DNA of 64,000 nucleotides from Hevea brasiliensis (taxonomy: Eukaryota; Streptophyta; Magnoliopsida; Malpighiales; Euphorbiaceae). This document shows, piece by piece, positions 22,269 to 33,777 of the stretch. The stretch covers positions 42,093,593-42,157,592 of the forward strand of contig NC_079501.1 in assembly GCF_030052815.1 (NCBI RefSeq). Reading direction: 5' to 3'. The stretch's first letter is position 1; every line of letters starts with the position of its first letter. The notes under the pieces are model-generated. The model worked only from the letters and a program-made list of their open reading frames with translations, was not told where the DNA came from and made no database searches. The position numbers and the translations under genes were made by a program.

Positions 22269-23823
22269 TTTTAGGCATAGTGATCTTCATAGAAATTGTT
22301 GTCCTATGTCTTATGATTATTAAGAAATTTGTATCACAAATTTTCAAGTTTTGTGATATTATTTATGGCCAATTAACTGACCTAGACTCATATACCCTGT
22401 GCCAACAGGAGTTCAGTTCAGGTCAGTGGCTGCAAGTCACTTTTTGAGGTTCTTAAATTCTTAATTAGAGGAAGGTTCCTAAAACAAAGTTTTAGCCCTA
22501 CTTCTTAGATTTCTAGAAGGGTATGGCTCATCTCAATTGGATTTTTCTAGTGGGAGATATGACTAAAAGACTGTACTATGGTCAAAGGAAGTTTGGTCAG
22601 ATTCTAGGTTTTGATATATTGATTGTTCTAACAATTTGACCTAGTTCTCTTGATTTTAGGGTTTTGGTCAAAATACAAATTTTGTAGATCTATGTCTTTG
22701 GACTTTTTGCTACTAGTTTCATTACATTTGAATTCTTGTAGACCAAGTTATGACCATTTTTTCAAAACTGGTTGGGTAAGTTTATGCCCAGCAGTTTCTG
22801 GACAACCTAATTCTAGACAGTTTTGTGACCCAATTTGGGCCAGCAATTTGGTTTGGTTTAAGGCATTTCTGGGTTCTGTGGTCTTCATGAAAATTGTAGC
22901 ACTATGTCTAATCTTTCCAATGGTATCAAATTTAGGTTATTTGGACCAGTATAGAGGGAGTTATGACCAAATGAATATGTACTGTTCATTTGGTCATTTT
23001 CTGAGTTTTGTGCAGGGTCATCCAGATTTGGGCAGGAAATTAGTCAGGATTTTGATGAAATTTAAGCATGGTGTCTTTATGAAAAATGGGCTATTTTGGG
23101 TCTAGTTTCACCTCTAATTGGCCTCATACCAATTTCAGTCACATAATTTCAGTTATGGTTCATCAAAAACACTGGACTCATTGAGTCCCAAACCTGCAGA
23201 AATGGCACTCCCAAATATACAATCTCCTCCAACTTCCTTACTTCAATTTGTATACATAGCACTTCTATAAGCAATAATCTCATATCAACCAAGTCAAATT
23301 CCAACAATTTCACAAAATTCCCAATCTATGTACACAAACCCTAATTTCAAAATTCAAATCCCACATATACTAATGTAAATAAATTCTAACACTTTTAACT
23401 TTGTTAATCCACTTTCCTAACCCATTTAAAACCAACAAAATCATCAATTTCATACTCCTCTTAGGGCTACTGAAATTCAAGTGCCCCTTTTTCTCAAAAT
23501 TTCTTTTTAATTTCATGAAATATACATTTAGTTTAGCATGATTTTCATGCTTAAAGAAGAGAGATTAGGAGTTTAGTGCACTAACCTCACTTGGTGACTT
23601 GACAACTTCACTTTTATCCCTTCTTTTTACTATCAATGGCTTCCTTATGATGTGGGTTAAATTTTTAATGAAGAGGGCTAAGGGTTTTGATAAGTAAATG
23701 AGGGAAGATTCAAGCTTGAAGCTTGAACAAAAATGGTGGAGAGAGCAACAATGGAGCCGGCCAATGGAGAGAGAAGAGGAAGAAAAAGAAGACTTGTGGT
23801 TGGTGAATTTTTGTCTCTTATGT

Positions 23824-23893
<70 letters not shown>

Positions 23894-24409
23894 ACTTTAT
23901 TGTTTTATAATTTCATAAGTCCATTTCATTTCATTTCTTTTCTTTTCTTTTTCATTTCTTTTCTTTTCTTTTTCTTTTCTTTTCTTTTCTCTTCTTCTTC
24001 TTAATTAAATTCATAATTTTTTAACTTATGTAAATTACTTCATTCTCTTAAATTTTATTTTGACATTTAGGTCAAAATTCACCTCTGGGAGTGAAATGAC
24101 AAAAATGCCCTTCATGGTGCTCATCGGGTTATTATATTTTTTTTATACCTAGTAATAAATTCTCTTAAATTTTGTTTTATTTTCTCTAAATTTTCTTTAA
24201 CATCTTTGATGTCATTTTTACCTAAATAAACCTTTAATTAGGTCCCAAAATTATTTCCTATATTTTGTTAAATTTTCTTAACATTTATTCCATCAACTTA
24301 TGCCTCCTCACTATAGTTTAAGTGCAGTTCCAAACATTCTGACTTTCTGAACAAACATTAGTCGTCGGAACAGTAAAATATACGGACTACCTATGGTGAG
24401 GGCATTACA
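22269..24409 (-). repeat. Gypsy-2 3' LTR, visible part
   Basis: Collinear with 30841-32731 of the 5' LTR. It has about 230 bp (about 24135-24340) missing from the 5' LTR, where the deletion lies between TTATTA-like ends. It holds a (TA)n microsatellite, a long pyrimidine tract, a donor-like AG/GTTAGT (minus, 23586-23581) and a CCAAATGAA hairpin (22967-22993). No 5S-like block is seen in its first 300 bp. Confidence 0.9.
23826..23886. repeat. (TA)n microsatellite
   Basis: About 30 TA units in the Gypsy-2 3' LTR. The 5' LTR has a shorter run at 32397-32439. Open frames made of Tyr-Ile repeats here are artefacts. Confidence 0.97.
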
Positions 24410-24425
24410 ATTCTTCCCTCTTAAT
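24410..24425 (-). other. Gypsy-2 polypurine tract
   Basis: On the minus strand ATTAAGAGGGAAGAAT directly precedes the 3' LTR start TGTAATGCCC. Weaker than in Gypsy-1 but in the right place. Confidence 0.85.
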
Positions 24426-25180
24426 AAAAATTTCATCCTCAAAATTTACCTGATGTGAAGAGCTGAGGGAACTGTTACCTCATCGTCTCCTCGCTCTCCC
24501 TTGTCGCTTCTTCTGTGTTGTGGTTTCTCCACAAGACTTTCACTAGTGGGATCCTCTTGTTTCTGAGTTCTTTCACTTCCGTGGTAAGATTCTGACTGGT
24601 TCTTCTTCATATGTCAAATCAAGTTGTACAATTATCTCCTCTGCTGAAATGACATGTGAAGGATCTGATCTATATCTCCTGAGTATCAACACATGGAATA
24701 CATTGTGAATCTTGTCCAGCTTAGGGGGTAAAACTAGCTTGTAGGCTACTGGACCCACACGTTCAATGACATCGTATGGACCAATAAACCTGGGGCTTAA
24801 CTTACCCTTCTTACCAAATCTTAGCACTTTCTTCCAAGGTGATACCTTGAGAAACACCTTATCGCCAACCTCATACTCTATATCCTTTCTCCTCAGGTTG
24901 GCATATGACTTCTGTCTGTCAGAGGCGACTTTCAAATTGTCTTTGATGAGTTTCACTTTTTCCTCAGTCTACCTCACTAAATCTGGGCCCCTACTTTCTC
25001 TTCCCCTATTTCTATCCAACATAAGGGAGTCCTACATCTCCTCCCATACAATGCTTCATATGCAGCCATTTTTGTGCTGGCTTGGTAGCTGTTGTTGTAA
25101 GCAAACTCTACCAAAGGAAGATGCGTCTCCCAACTTCCTTCAAAATCAATGATGCAACTTCTTAACATATCCTCCAGTAC
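24426..25180 (-). pseudogene. Gypsy-2 integrase C-terminus and chromodomain-like tail
   Basis: Starting after an intron-like insertion: LEDMLRSCIIDFEGSWE, EFAYNNSYQASTKMAAYEALYG, a stop and frame break near 24960, then DKVFLKVSPWKK, LSPRFIGPYDVIERVGPVAYKL (GPY/F) and RRYRSDPSHV. Past 24573, in another frame, come LRNKRIPLVKVLWRNHNTEE and a damaged ATxExE region (W to R) with a stop before QFPQLF. It is the same domain layout as Gypsy-1. Confidence 0.88.
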
Positions 25181-25271
25181 CTATCATATCATATTATTCA
25201 TGTAATTAGTGTCAAGTCATTGTTATCATTCCTTTAACAATTATAGTAATTCATTAAGTTCTAAGGGTTAC
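25181..25271 (-). other. 91-bp intron-like insertion in Gypsy-2 integrase
   Basis: On the minus strand the conserved codons for VIQ (25272-25280) are followed by GTAACCC...GATATGATAG and then by codons for VLEDM. Removing 25181-25271 joins VIQ to VLEDM in frame. The insert starts GT, ends AG, is AT-rich and contains TTGACACTAAT, a plausible branch site. Gypsy-1 has no insertion here. Confidence 0.6.
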
Positions 25272-25810
25272 CTGAATTACCTTTTTTTACTGTCCATCCG
25301 TCTGTGGATGAAAAGTTGTACTAAAGTCCAGTTGAGTGCCTAAAGACTCTTGTAGCCTCTTTTAAAACCTCAAAGTAGATCTTGGGTCTCGGTCAGATAT
25401 GATCGATGTTGGCATTCCATGTAGCCTGACTATCTCATCTATGTAAATCTCTGCTAACCTCTCCAGTAAGTAGTCGACTCTAACTGGTAGGAAGTGAGCT
25501 TACTTAGTCAATCTATTCATAATCACCCATATAGTATCAAGCTTCTTCTATGTCAATGGTAGCCCTGTGACAAAATAAATAGTGATGCGGTCCCATTTCC
25601 ACTCTGGTAAAGATATAGGTTACAATAACCCTGATGGAACCTGATGCTCAGCCTTAACTTGTTGGCATGTTAAACATCTGGTCACAAAATCACCAATCTC
25701 TTTCTTCATTCCAAGCCACCAATAATGTATTTTCAGGTTTTGGTACATCTTAGTACTTCCTGGGTGCATAGGATGAAAGCTATTGTGCGCCTCTTTCAAG
25801 ATATTCTTCT
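25272..25810 (-). pseudogene. Gypsy-2 integrase zinc domain and core, decayed
   Basis: Readable in pieces across frames: [12 protein letters not shown] (zinc Cys pair intact), PEWKWDRIT then FVTGLP with the first catalytic Asp changed to Tyr, LTK.AHFLPVRVDYLLERLAE, HGMPTSIISDRDPRS with the second Asp intact, and TDGQ. Several stops and frameshifts mean no open frame of useful length. Confidence 0.82.
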
Positions 25811-26743
25811 TCAGTTCCTCATCTCCTGGTACACATTTCTGCCTTTATAATACAGGCACCCATCTCCTTTAAACTCATAGTCAGTCTCCTTCTCCTCTTG
25901 AGTTCTACCCATAACAGTTAGTAACTTTTCATCCTTTAGCTGTGCTTCTTGTATTTGTTGTAGTAAGCTTGGCTTTGCAAGCAATTCAGCCAAAAGTACC
26001 CCATCCTGTGCTAAAGACAACCGAGCATTCAGTGCTCTCAAAGCCATCATAAACTTCCTGCTCAGTGCGTTAGCCACTACATTTGCCTTCCCAGGATGGT
26101 AATCAATCACACAGTTATAATCTTTAAGGAATTCAATCCATCTCCTCTGTTTCAAATTTAGTTCCTTCTGGGTTGGAAAATACTTCAGACTCTTGTTATC
26201 TGTATATATGTAGCATTTCTCACCATATAGGTAATGTCTCCATATCTTCAATGCAAATATTATTGCTGCCAATTCCATATCATGAGTTGGGTAGTTTTTT
26301 TCATGTGGCCTTAGCTGTTTGGAAGCATAGGAAACTACTTTCCCTTCCTGCATCAGAACACACCCAAGCCCATTGTGAAAGGCATCACTGTAGATCACAT
26401 AGTCTTTTTCTGACTCTGGCTGCGTCAACACTGGAGCTTCTGTAAGCATAGCCTTCAGCTTCTCAAACCTGGTTTGATATTTATCATTCCAGTGAAACTT
26501 TGCATTCTTATGTAGTAACTTAGTCAGTGGGGCTGCAATAAGGGAGAATCCCTTCACAAATCTTCTGTAGTATCCAGTTAACCCCAAAAAGCTTCTGACC
26601 TCTGTTACATTTCCAGGAGGCTTCCATTCAACTATTGCTTCAATCTTTTTTAGATCTACCCTAATCCCATCTGCTGACATAATGTGTCCAAGGAAGGATA
26701 TCTCATCCAACCAGAAGTCACACTTGGACAACTTGGCATACAA
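25811..26743 (-). pseudogene. Gypsy-2 RT thumb and RNase H
   Basis: A 310-residue frame: [29 protein letters not shown] (end of RT), [33 protein letters not shown] and YTDNKSLKY (RNase H), and [14 protein letters not shown]. RNase H degrades the RNA strand of the hybrid. It is the longest intact stretch of Gypsy-2. The first residue shown is an internal Met; the frame joins the RT upstream after a stop near 26755. Confidence 0.9.
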
Positions 26744-26761
26744 TTGCTTTTCCTACAGTGT

Positions 26762-27565
26762 CTATAATACTACTCTCAGGTGTTCATCATGCTCTTCTAG
26801 GTTCTTAGAATACACCAAGATATCATCTATAAAGACCACAATAAACTGATCCAAGTAGGGATGAAATATACGGCTCATTAGGTCCATAAAAGCTGTTGGT
26901 GCATTTGTCAGCCCAATTGACATCACTAGAAACTCATAGTGTCCATACCGGATCTTGAAAGCAGTTTTAGGAACATTTGTCTCCTTTACTCTCAACTGGT
27001 GATAGCCTGATCTGAGATCTATCTTGGAGAATACTCCAGCTCCCTTCAACTGATCAAACAGGTCATCTACCTGAGGTAAAGGGTATTTGTTTTTCACAAT
27101 CATCTTATTCAACTGTCGGTAGTCTATACATAGCCGAAGTGTACCATCCTTCTTCTTCACAAACAGCACTGGTGCTCCCCAGGGTGACACACTAGGGCGT
27201 ATGAAGCCCTTGTCTAGTAGCTCTTGTAACTAAACTTTCAACTCTCTCAGTTCAGTAGGTACCATCCTATATGGAACAATGGAGATTGGTGCAGTGCCCG
27301 GCATAACCTTTATAGCAAACTCCACTTCTCTATCAGGTGGCAAACCCAGCAACTCTTCCGGAAATACATCCGGAAAATCACATACAGTGGGGATGTCTGA
27401 TAAGCTCATGCTAGTCTTCCTAGTGTCAACCACATGTGCTAAGTAAGCCTCACAGCCCCTCCTCATCAATCTCTTAGCTGTCGTGGCTGATATGATAGTA
27501 GAAAGACAACCCGTTCCTTCACCCACAACTGTAATCTCATCCCCATCTGTTATCTGTAGTGACAT
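26762..27565 (-). pseudogene. Gypsy-2 reverse transcriptase core
   Basis: Two in-frame pieces. 27230-27565 carries the protease-RT linker ([28 protein letters not shown]). 26762-27190 carries [53 protein letters not shown] and [11 protein letters not shown] (FIDD). A stop at 27230-27232 (Gln expected) separates them. Confidence 0.9.
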
Positions 27566-27607
27566 CCTCTTTAGTCGATAATCTATTATCGCCTGATGAC
27601 GTGATAA

Positions 27608-27880
27608 CTAATCCATTCCCAATATTACATCAAACTCATGGAAAGGTAGCTCAATCAAGTCAGCTGGAAACTCATAACCCTGTATCCTCAGAGGACAACC
27701 CTTGTAAACCTTTTTCACCATGACACTATGGCCTAAAGGGTTTGTAACTTGTATGTCCTCCTCTAACTCCTCTACTTGTACCCCTCTACCAATAGGTGGT
27801 GCAATGCACACATAAGAATGTGTGGAACCAGGATCAATTAATACCCATACAGATAGATCATAAAGTGAGAAAGTACCCAT
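27608..27880 (-). pseudogene. Gypsy-2 aspartic protease
   Basis: VWVLIDPGSTHSYVC is the active-site loop (DPGST). FHEFDVILGMD at the end is the conserved ILGMDW motif, followed at once by a stop in the codon for the next part. Confidence 0.9.
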
Positions 27881-28022
27881 TATGACATCAGCTGGCTCTG
27901 GCTCATCTCAAGCTCTCATAGCATAGGCACGAGGGGCTACTCTGGTCTCCTACCTCTGAATTGTCTCTGTAGTAGGCCTCTATGATGTACCAGCTATCAG
28001 ACCACGCAGGTCTTTTACCCTT

Positions 28023-28235
28023 CTATGTTGCTGGGGCAGACCTCTCCATCTGGGGTGGAGCAGTAGCTACACTAGCATTCCTCTGTGGACAGTCCTTCAG
28101 GAAGTGATCCGTAGACCCACATCTGAAACACCTACTAATTAACAATCTGCACTCTCCTCTGTGGGGCCTCCCACAATGTGTACAAGTGGGTGGTGGGGCT
28201 AATCCACATGTAGCTGAACCCGGAGAACTACCCAC
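28023..28235 (-). pseudogene. Gypsy-2 gag zinc knuckle
   Basis: CTHCGRPHRGEC followed by CFRCGSTDHFLKDC, an intact CX2CX4HX4C nucleocapsid knuckle. 27890-28020 between knuckle and protease is a decayed linker. Confidence 0.9.
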
Positions 28236-28313
28236 TGATGCACCAGATTGTCCTCCTCCTCTCCTTAGGGCAAATCGGGATTTCTGCTTCTTACCTCGAT
28301 CCTGAGTCTGACC

Positions 28314-29217
28314 TTAAGACTCCTTGGGCCTCTTACTACCCGTGTCTGCTGAACTAGACTGACCATATCTATAACCCCTCTTACGTTGCCTATCCTTTCT
28401 GGACTGTTCTTCATTTTTTACTCTCTCCACAACAAGGGTCGATGCTATCAACTGGGAGAAGTCTACAAAGTGATGAGATGTCACTATCAACCTAATGTTG
28501 TCATTCAGTCCGTCCTCAAACCTTTTGTATTTATCAGTTTCTGTGGGTATCAACTCCAATGCATATCCACTATGTCTCATGAATTCCCATTCATATTCGG
28601 AGACTGAAAACTGCCTCTGTCTCAGTGCCAGGAATTCTCTCCTTCTGGCCTACAAGTACACATGGCCAATGTATTTCTTTCTGAATTCAGCTAAAAAGAA
28701 CTCCCAGGTAATCTGTGCAGGCTGTACCACTCTTGATACTGTCACCCACCATCTATATGCATCCTCCTGTAGTAGTGACAGAGCACACTCCAACTACTGC
28801 TTTAAGGTGTAGTGCAACTGCTGCAATACCCTCTCTGTCCTCTCCAGCCAATACTCTACTGCGGCTGGATCATCCTCCTTCTTACCCCTAAAGTCAACTG
28901 CCCCATACTTCCGCGGTCTCTCTAGTGGGGATCTGTGTATAAGTTGCGGCTGTGGGGGCGGTGGTGGTTGTATAGGTGGTGATGGCTGTGGCTGTGGCTG
29001 TGGAGGTGGAGGTGGCTATGGCTAAGGTATAGCTCCAGTGACCAAATGGAGCAGTTGAGTCATCTATTCCAAGAAGGCCTGCTGTGCTCTCCTTGTAGTA
29101 CCATGGGATGACTCAGCTCTACTGCTTCGCTCCCTACTAGGAGCAAGAGCAAGTGCGTGACTCTCCACCTCCTCCTCTATCGGTCATAGAGGCCTGTGCT
29201 TTGAAGGATCAGATGTC
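28314..29217 (-). pseudogene. Gypsy-2 gag capsid
   Basis: The probable ATG is at 29217-29215 (MTSDPSKHRP, with a stop soon after). A Pro/Gln-rich stretch (about 28920-29040) is followed by KYGAVDFRGKKEDDP, YWLERTERVLQQL, LLQEDAYRWW, FRKKY and SVSEYEWEFMRHSGYA, then the open part 28314-28580 ending in a basic RKDRQRKRGYRYG tail. At least five stops. It is the same capsid family as Gypsy-1, but clearly a different lineage. Confidence 0.82.
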
Positions 29218-29340
29218 ATCGATCCTATAAAACAGACAAAGAACATATCTGCATTAGTGTCACCTTGACTCTATTTAAAGGCCCATGCATGTGATGCACT
29301 CTATCTATTTCTAACTATCTAGGTCTAGTACCGCCTAAAC

Positions 29341-29356
29341 CTCTGCTCTGATACCA
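29341..29356 (-). other. Gypsy-2 primer binding site
   Basis: TGGTATCAGAGCAGAG on the minus strand, five bases after the 5' LTR end. Confidence 0.93.
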
Positions 29357-29361
29357 CTAAA

Positions 29362-32300
29362 TGTGACGCCCCTTATCCGTCTACCATATAACCGAGCAAG
29401 AAGTGGCACATTCAGTGCCGGAGCACCGTATCTTGTCTTATCATGTCCATTGTAACTTTTTAATATCATTTAAAAGTGGTAATCCATGTGTAGAAATTTT
29501 TTTTTTATAGAAACCCGGACAGAGCCTCCTCTGTTTTGTTAGCATCTGGCGGGTTCCACTAGTTACCTATTAACATATTCATATCCATTTCACACATTTC
29601 CATTTCATAATCTATTGTATCATATCATTCACAATTATTTATGAGATCTCAAAAGGGTATCATCTATTGCATTTAAATAGAATTCATAGATAATAATTTA
29701 CAAGTTTGCATTACAATCTCAAGGTTTAATTACAATCCAAAATGAAATACATCATGGGTTTATGTACGATGAATAAAAGAACAAAATCTAAACATACATG
29801 GGACCTACCAAAAAAATTACAACTGTCGAGGTGACTAGTAGACATTGGCAAATCTGATCGGCCTCTGTATGAGCACTACTGCTATGCTGCTACGGCTATG
29901 GGGACTGGTCTCCAATACCTATGCGATGAAAAACTAACGTGCTAAGCATAACGCTTAGTGGTGCATAATTTATAATAACAATAATTAAACAATTGAAATA
30001 ATAATTCTATATGGCAATTCATAATTTCTAAGTATTTTACATTTTTACTGCACTTTGGGAACAATTGAAATTATCGGGATCTTTTCTGTTTACTTATTAT
30101 ATTTATTAAGTCTTAATTAATCTTTATCAGTGCCCAAGAAACCTATAATAGATTATAAAAATCAGATACACAGGAGGATACTAGCTAGACAGCCATATGT
30201 CTATCCAGTATACGTTTGTCATGTCAGGCATGAAGCCTGCGGGCAGGCATTTATGCCAGATATAATATTAGGTACAATGGCTAACGGGCAGGCATAAAGC
30301 CTGTAGAACAATCATATCAGACATATTTTATCTGTCAATGATTATTCCTATGGGCAGTATTGCTATCTGTAGTCCCTAATTGGCATACCAATTGATCCAA
30401 ATTAAATAAATAAGTCTAAGTATACTATGGGCAATTACACATTATTACTTATTTATTTAAAATGTTCATATCACTTTATAGTGGGAAACTAGGTCCCACA
30501 TACCACTTCCATGTGGTTTAGTGTTTAATGGCTTGCTAGGTTTAAATTCCTTACCATAAGATAATTTATCTAATGGACCCTTCTTTGATTTTAATTTTTG
30601 TGTCTTATTTTTGCCTATTCATATAATCAGTTTGTAGCTACTGTTTGGCCACACTTCCTTCATGGAAGTTGTTCCTATATGTCTTATCTTTATTTTCCTT
30701 TTTGAATCATGTCAATTTGATTTTTAGAACTCAAGTTATGATCAGATAACCATAACTGACTCATTTTCAGATTCTGGTTCCTTAACTAGGTAGCTTTTGG
30801 ACTTAAAGTTTACCTAATTAATGGAACATGTTGTATTCACTTTTAGGCATAGTGATCTTCATAGAAATTATTGTCCTATATCTTATGATCATTGAGAAAT
30901 TTATATCAGAATTTTTCAAGTTTTGTGGCATTATTTATGGCCAATTAACTAACCTGGACTCATATACCCTGTGCCAACAGGAGTTTAGTTCAGGTCAATG
31001 GCTGCAGGTCACTTTTTGAGGTTCTTAAATTCATAATTTGAGGAAAGTTCCCAAAACAAAGTTTTAGCCCTATTTCTTAGGTTTCTAGAAAGGTATGGCT
31101 CACCCAATTGGATTTTTCTAGGGGAGATATGACTAAAAGACTGTACTAGGGTCAAAGGAAGTTTGGTCAGATTCTAGATTTTGATGTATTGATTGTTCTA
31201 ACAATTTGACCTAGTTCTCTTAATTTCTAGGTTTTGGTCAAAATACAAATTTTGTAGATCTGTGTCTTGTGAACATTTTTCCACTGGTTTCATTACATTT
31301 GAATTCTTGTAGAACAAGTAATGGCCATTTTTCCAAAACTGGTCGGGTAAGTTTATGCTTAGCAGTTTCTGGACAACCTAATTGTGGACAGTTTTGTGAC
31401 CCAACTTGGACCAGCATTTTGGTTTAGTTTAAGGAATTTCTGGGTTCTGTGGTCTTCATGAAAATTGTAGCCCTATGTCTAATCTTTACAATGGTATCAA
31501 ATTCAGGTCATTTGGACTAGTATAGAGGGAGTTATGACCAAATGAATATGCACTATTCATTTGTTCATTTTCTGGGTTTTGTGCAGGTCATCCAGATTTG
31601 GGCAAGAAATTGGTCAGGATTTTAATGAAATTTGGGCATGGTGTCTTCATGAAAAATGGGCTATTTTGGGTCTATTTTCACCTCCAATTGGCCTCATACC
31701 AATTGGAGTCACATAATTTCAGTTATGATTCATCAAACACACTGGACTCATTGAGTCCCAAACCTACAGAAAATGGCACTCCCAAATATTCAATCTCCTC
31801 CAACTTCCTTACTTCAATTTGCATACATAGCACTTCTATAAGCAACAATCTCATCTCAACCAAGTCAAATTCCAACAATTTCACAAAATTCCCAATCCAT
31901 GTACACAAACCCTAATTTCAAAATTCAAATCCCATATACACTTATATAAATAAGTTCTAACACTTTTAGCCTTGTTAATCCACTTAGATAACCCATTTGA
32001 AACCAATAAAACCATCAATTTCATACTCCTCTTAGGGCTGCCAAAATTCAAGTGCCCTTTTTTCTTAAAATTTCTTTTTAATTTCATGAAATATACACTT
32101 AGTTTAGCAAGATTTTCATGCTTAAAGAAGAGAGATTAGGAGTTTAGTGCACTAACCTCACTTGGTGACTTGACAACTTCACTTCTATCCCTTTTTTTTA
32201 CTATCAATGGCTTTCTTATGAAGTGGGTTAAATTTTTAATGAAGAGGGCTAAGGGTTTTGATAAGTAAATGAGAGAAGATTCAAGCTTGAAGCTTGAACA

Positions 32301-32394
32301 AAAACGGTGGAAAGAACAACAATGGAGCTGGCCAATGGAGAGAGAAGAGGAAGAAGAAGAAGACTTGTGGTTGGTGAATTTTTGTCTCTTATGT

Positions 32395-32442
<48 letters not shown>

Positions 32443-32731
32443 ACTTTATTGTTTTATAATTTCATAAGTCCATTTCTTCTCTTTTCTTTTCTTTTCTTTT
32501 TCTTTTCTCTTCTTCTTCTTCCTAATTAAATTCATAATTTTTTAACTTATGTTAATTGTTTCATTCTCTCAAATTTTATTTTGACATTTAGGTCAAAATT
32601 CACCTCCATGAGTGAAATGACCAAAATGCCCTTCGTGGTGCTCATTGGGTTATTATTATTCTGACTGTCCGAACAGACATTAGTCGTTGGAATAGTAAAA
32701 TGTACGGACTATCTACGATGAGGGCGTTACA
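29362..32731 (-). repeat. Gypsy-2 5' LTR
   Basis: 3,370 bp; plus-strand ends TGTGACGCCC and GGGCGTTACA. It contains the conserved hairpin in CTAAGC form (29942-29958), a 10-bp CTCCAATTGG/CCAATTGGAG hairpin (31682-31708), a (TA)n run and a 230-bp deletion relative to the 3' LTR. No credible gene. Confidence 0.92.
31682..31708. other. CCAATTGG hairpin, Gypsy-2 5' LTR
   Basis: CTCCAATTGG-CCTCATA-CCAATTGGAG, a perfect 10-bp stem with 7-nt loop. Equivalents lie at 5901-5922, 17526-17547 and 57175-57197. Confidence 0.75.
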
Positions 32732-33041
32732 TTTCTTATTCTTATTACCCTTCTTATTTTTGGACTTTCTAGCAGAAGAAGATACAATCAAAGCCACCTC
32801 TTTTCTTTTATTGCCTAGCATATTATTTTGGGTAATAACTAGCATGTTAAGCAACCCAGCTAAAGTATACTCTTGCTTTGTCAAATGGAAATTTATCACA
32901 AAATTTCCAAATGACTCAGGCAGGGACTGAAGGATCAAATCCGTCTGCAGTTGGAAATCCATGTGAAAGTCAAGATGTTCCAGCTGCTCAATAAACCAAA
33001 TCATCTTATGGACATGATCTCCGACATTCTATCCCTCAGAC
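32732..33041 (-). pseudogene. Copia-2 gag fragment, left piece
   Basis: The minus strand encodes IEQLEHLDFHMDFQLQTDLILQ, FHLTKQEYTLAGLLNML and NKRKEVALIVSS, matching the Copia-1 gag at about 2362-2663. It is bounded by the Gypsy-2 LTR end at 32731 and the array LTR start at 33042, and continues at 55303 after the array. The last five bases CAGAC (33037-33041) are the array's target duplication. Confidence 0.9.
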
Positions 33042-33738
33042 TGTCACATCCTACTCCTTGTAAGATGTAACATGCTCCCGTAGTACACCTAATGAATTAC
33101 TGTACTTCGCCTACCGATAACCCATTAAATATACTACAAGGGATTTTAAAATAATTTTCGTTCATTTTTAAATTGGTGGGTAAAATTTTTCTCAAATTTT
33201 AAAAACCTTTATTTAAAGTCCAAACATAAATTAAATTATTAGATATTTAAAATCTTCGCAATTTTTACAAAAATTTTGGCAAAGTGCCGTCTATATTTTG
33301 AGAAAACAGTTCTTCAAAACCTGAAAATAAAGAGACTCCCAAAATATTTTCTCAATCCCAAATCCATTATTCAATTTCATTTCACAAATCTGCATAAACC
33401 ATTCAATACACAGTGTAAATTAAATCAAATATTAAAACATCTCATTGAGGTAAACAAATTAATTTTCACATTCATGGGAGCATTAAAATTTAATAGTGCA
33501 AAACTTTATAAGTATATAAAATCTCAAGATAATATTACAATAATTTGTATTTGATTACAAACGAAATATATATATATTACAAAAGAGTTGGTACAGCTGC
33601 TCAAAGGAAATTTCATACATATAATTACAGAATTATATCAAAATTTAAAGTACAAGGGTATACCAATGATATACCCAAGGATAATCTCACCGCGTCTTTC
33701 AGTAACCTCGCTCAGCTGCTCTATATTTTCTTTCACCT

Positions 33739-33777
33739 GCGACAGCATACAAAGCTGTCGCTGAGTGGTGAACTCAG
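33739..33777 (-). other. Tandem conserved hairpins, array LTR1
   Basis: GCGACAGC-ATACAAA-GCTGTCGC (33739-33761) and CTGAGT-GGTGA-ACTCAG (33761-33777) share one base. Both stems are perfect. LTR2, LTR3 and LTR4 keep the CTGAGT stem (40686-40702, 45479-45495, 52258-52274), while the other stem is partly eroded. Confidence 0.78.

Larger units (their letters stand above)
22269..32731 (-). mobile_element. Gypsy-2, Ty3/Gypsy element interrupted by Copia-1
   Basis: Minus-strand order: 5' LTR 29362-32731, PBS, gag, protease, RT, RNase H, integrase, chromodomain-like tail, PPT, 3' LTR (22269-24409 visible; the rest is left of Copia-1, outside the window). The element lies in the gag of Copia-2, whose sequence starts at 32732. 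Many frameshifts and stops make it older than Gypsy-1. Confidence 0.92.

Noticed and set aside
23698..23918. Open frames rich in Tyr-Ile repeats
   Set aside because: They are read through the (TA)n microsatellite of the Gypsy-2 LTR; the same holds at 32269-32529 and 40322-40534.
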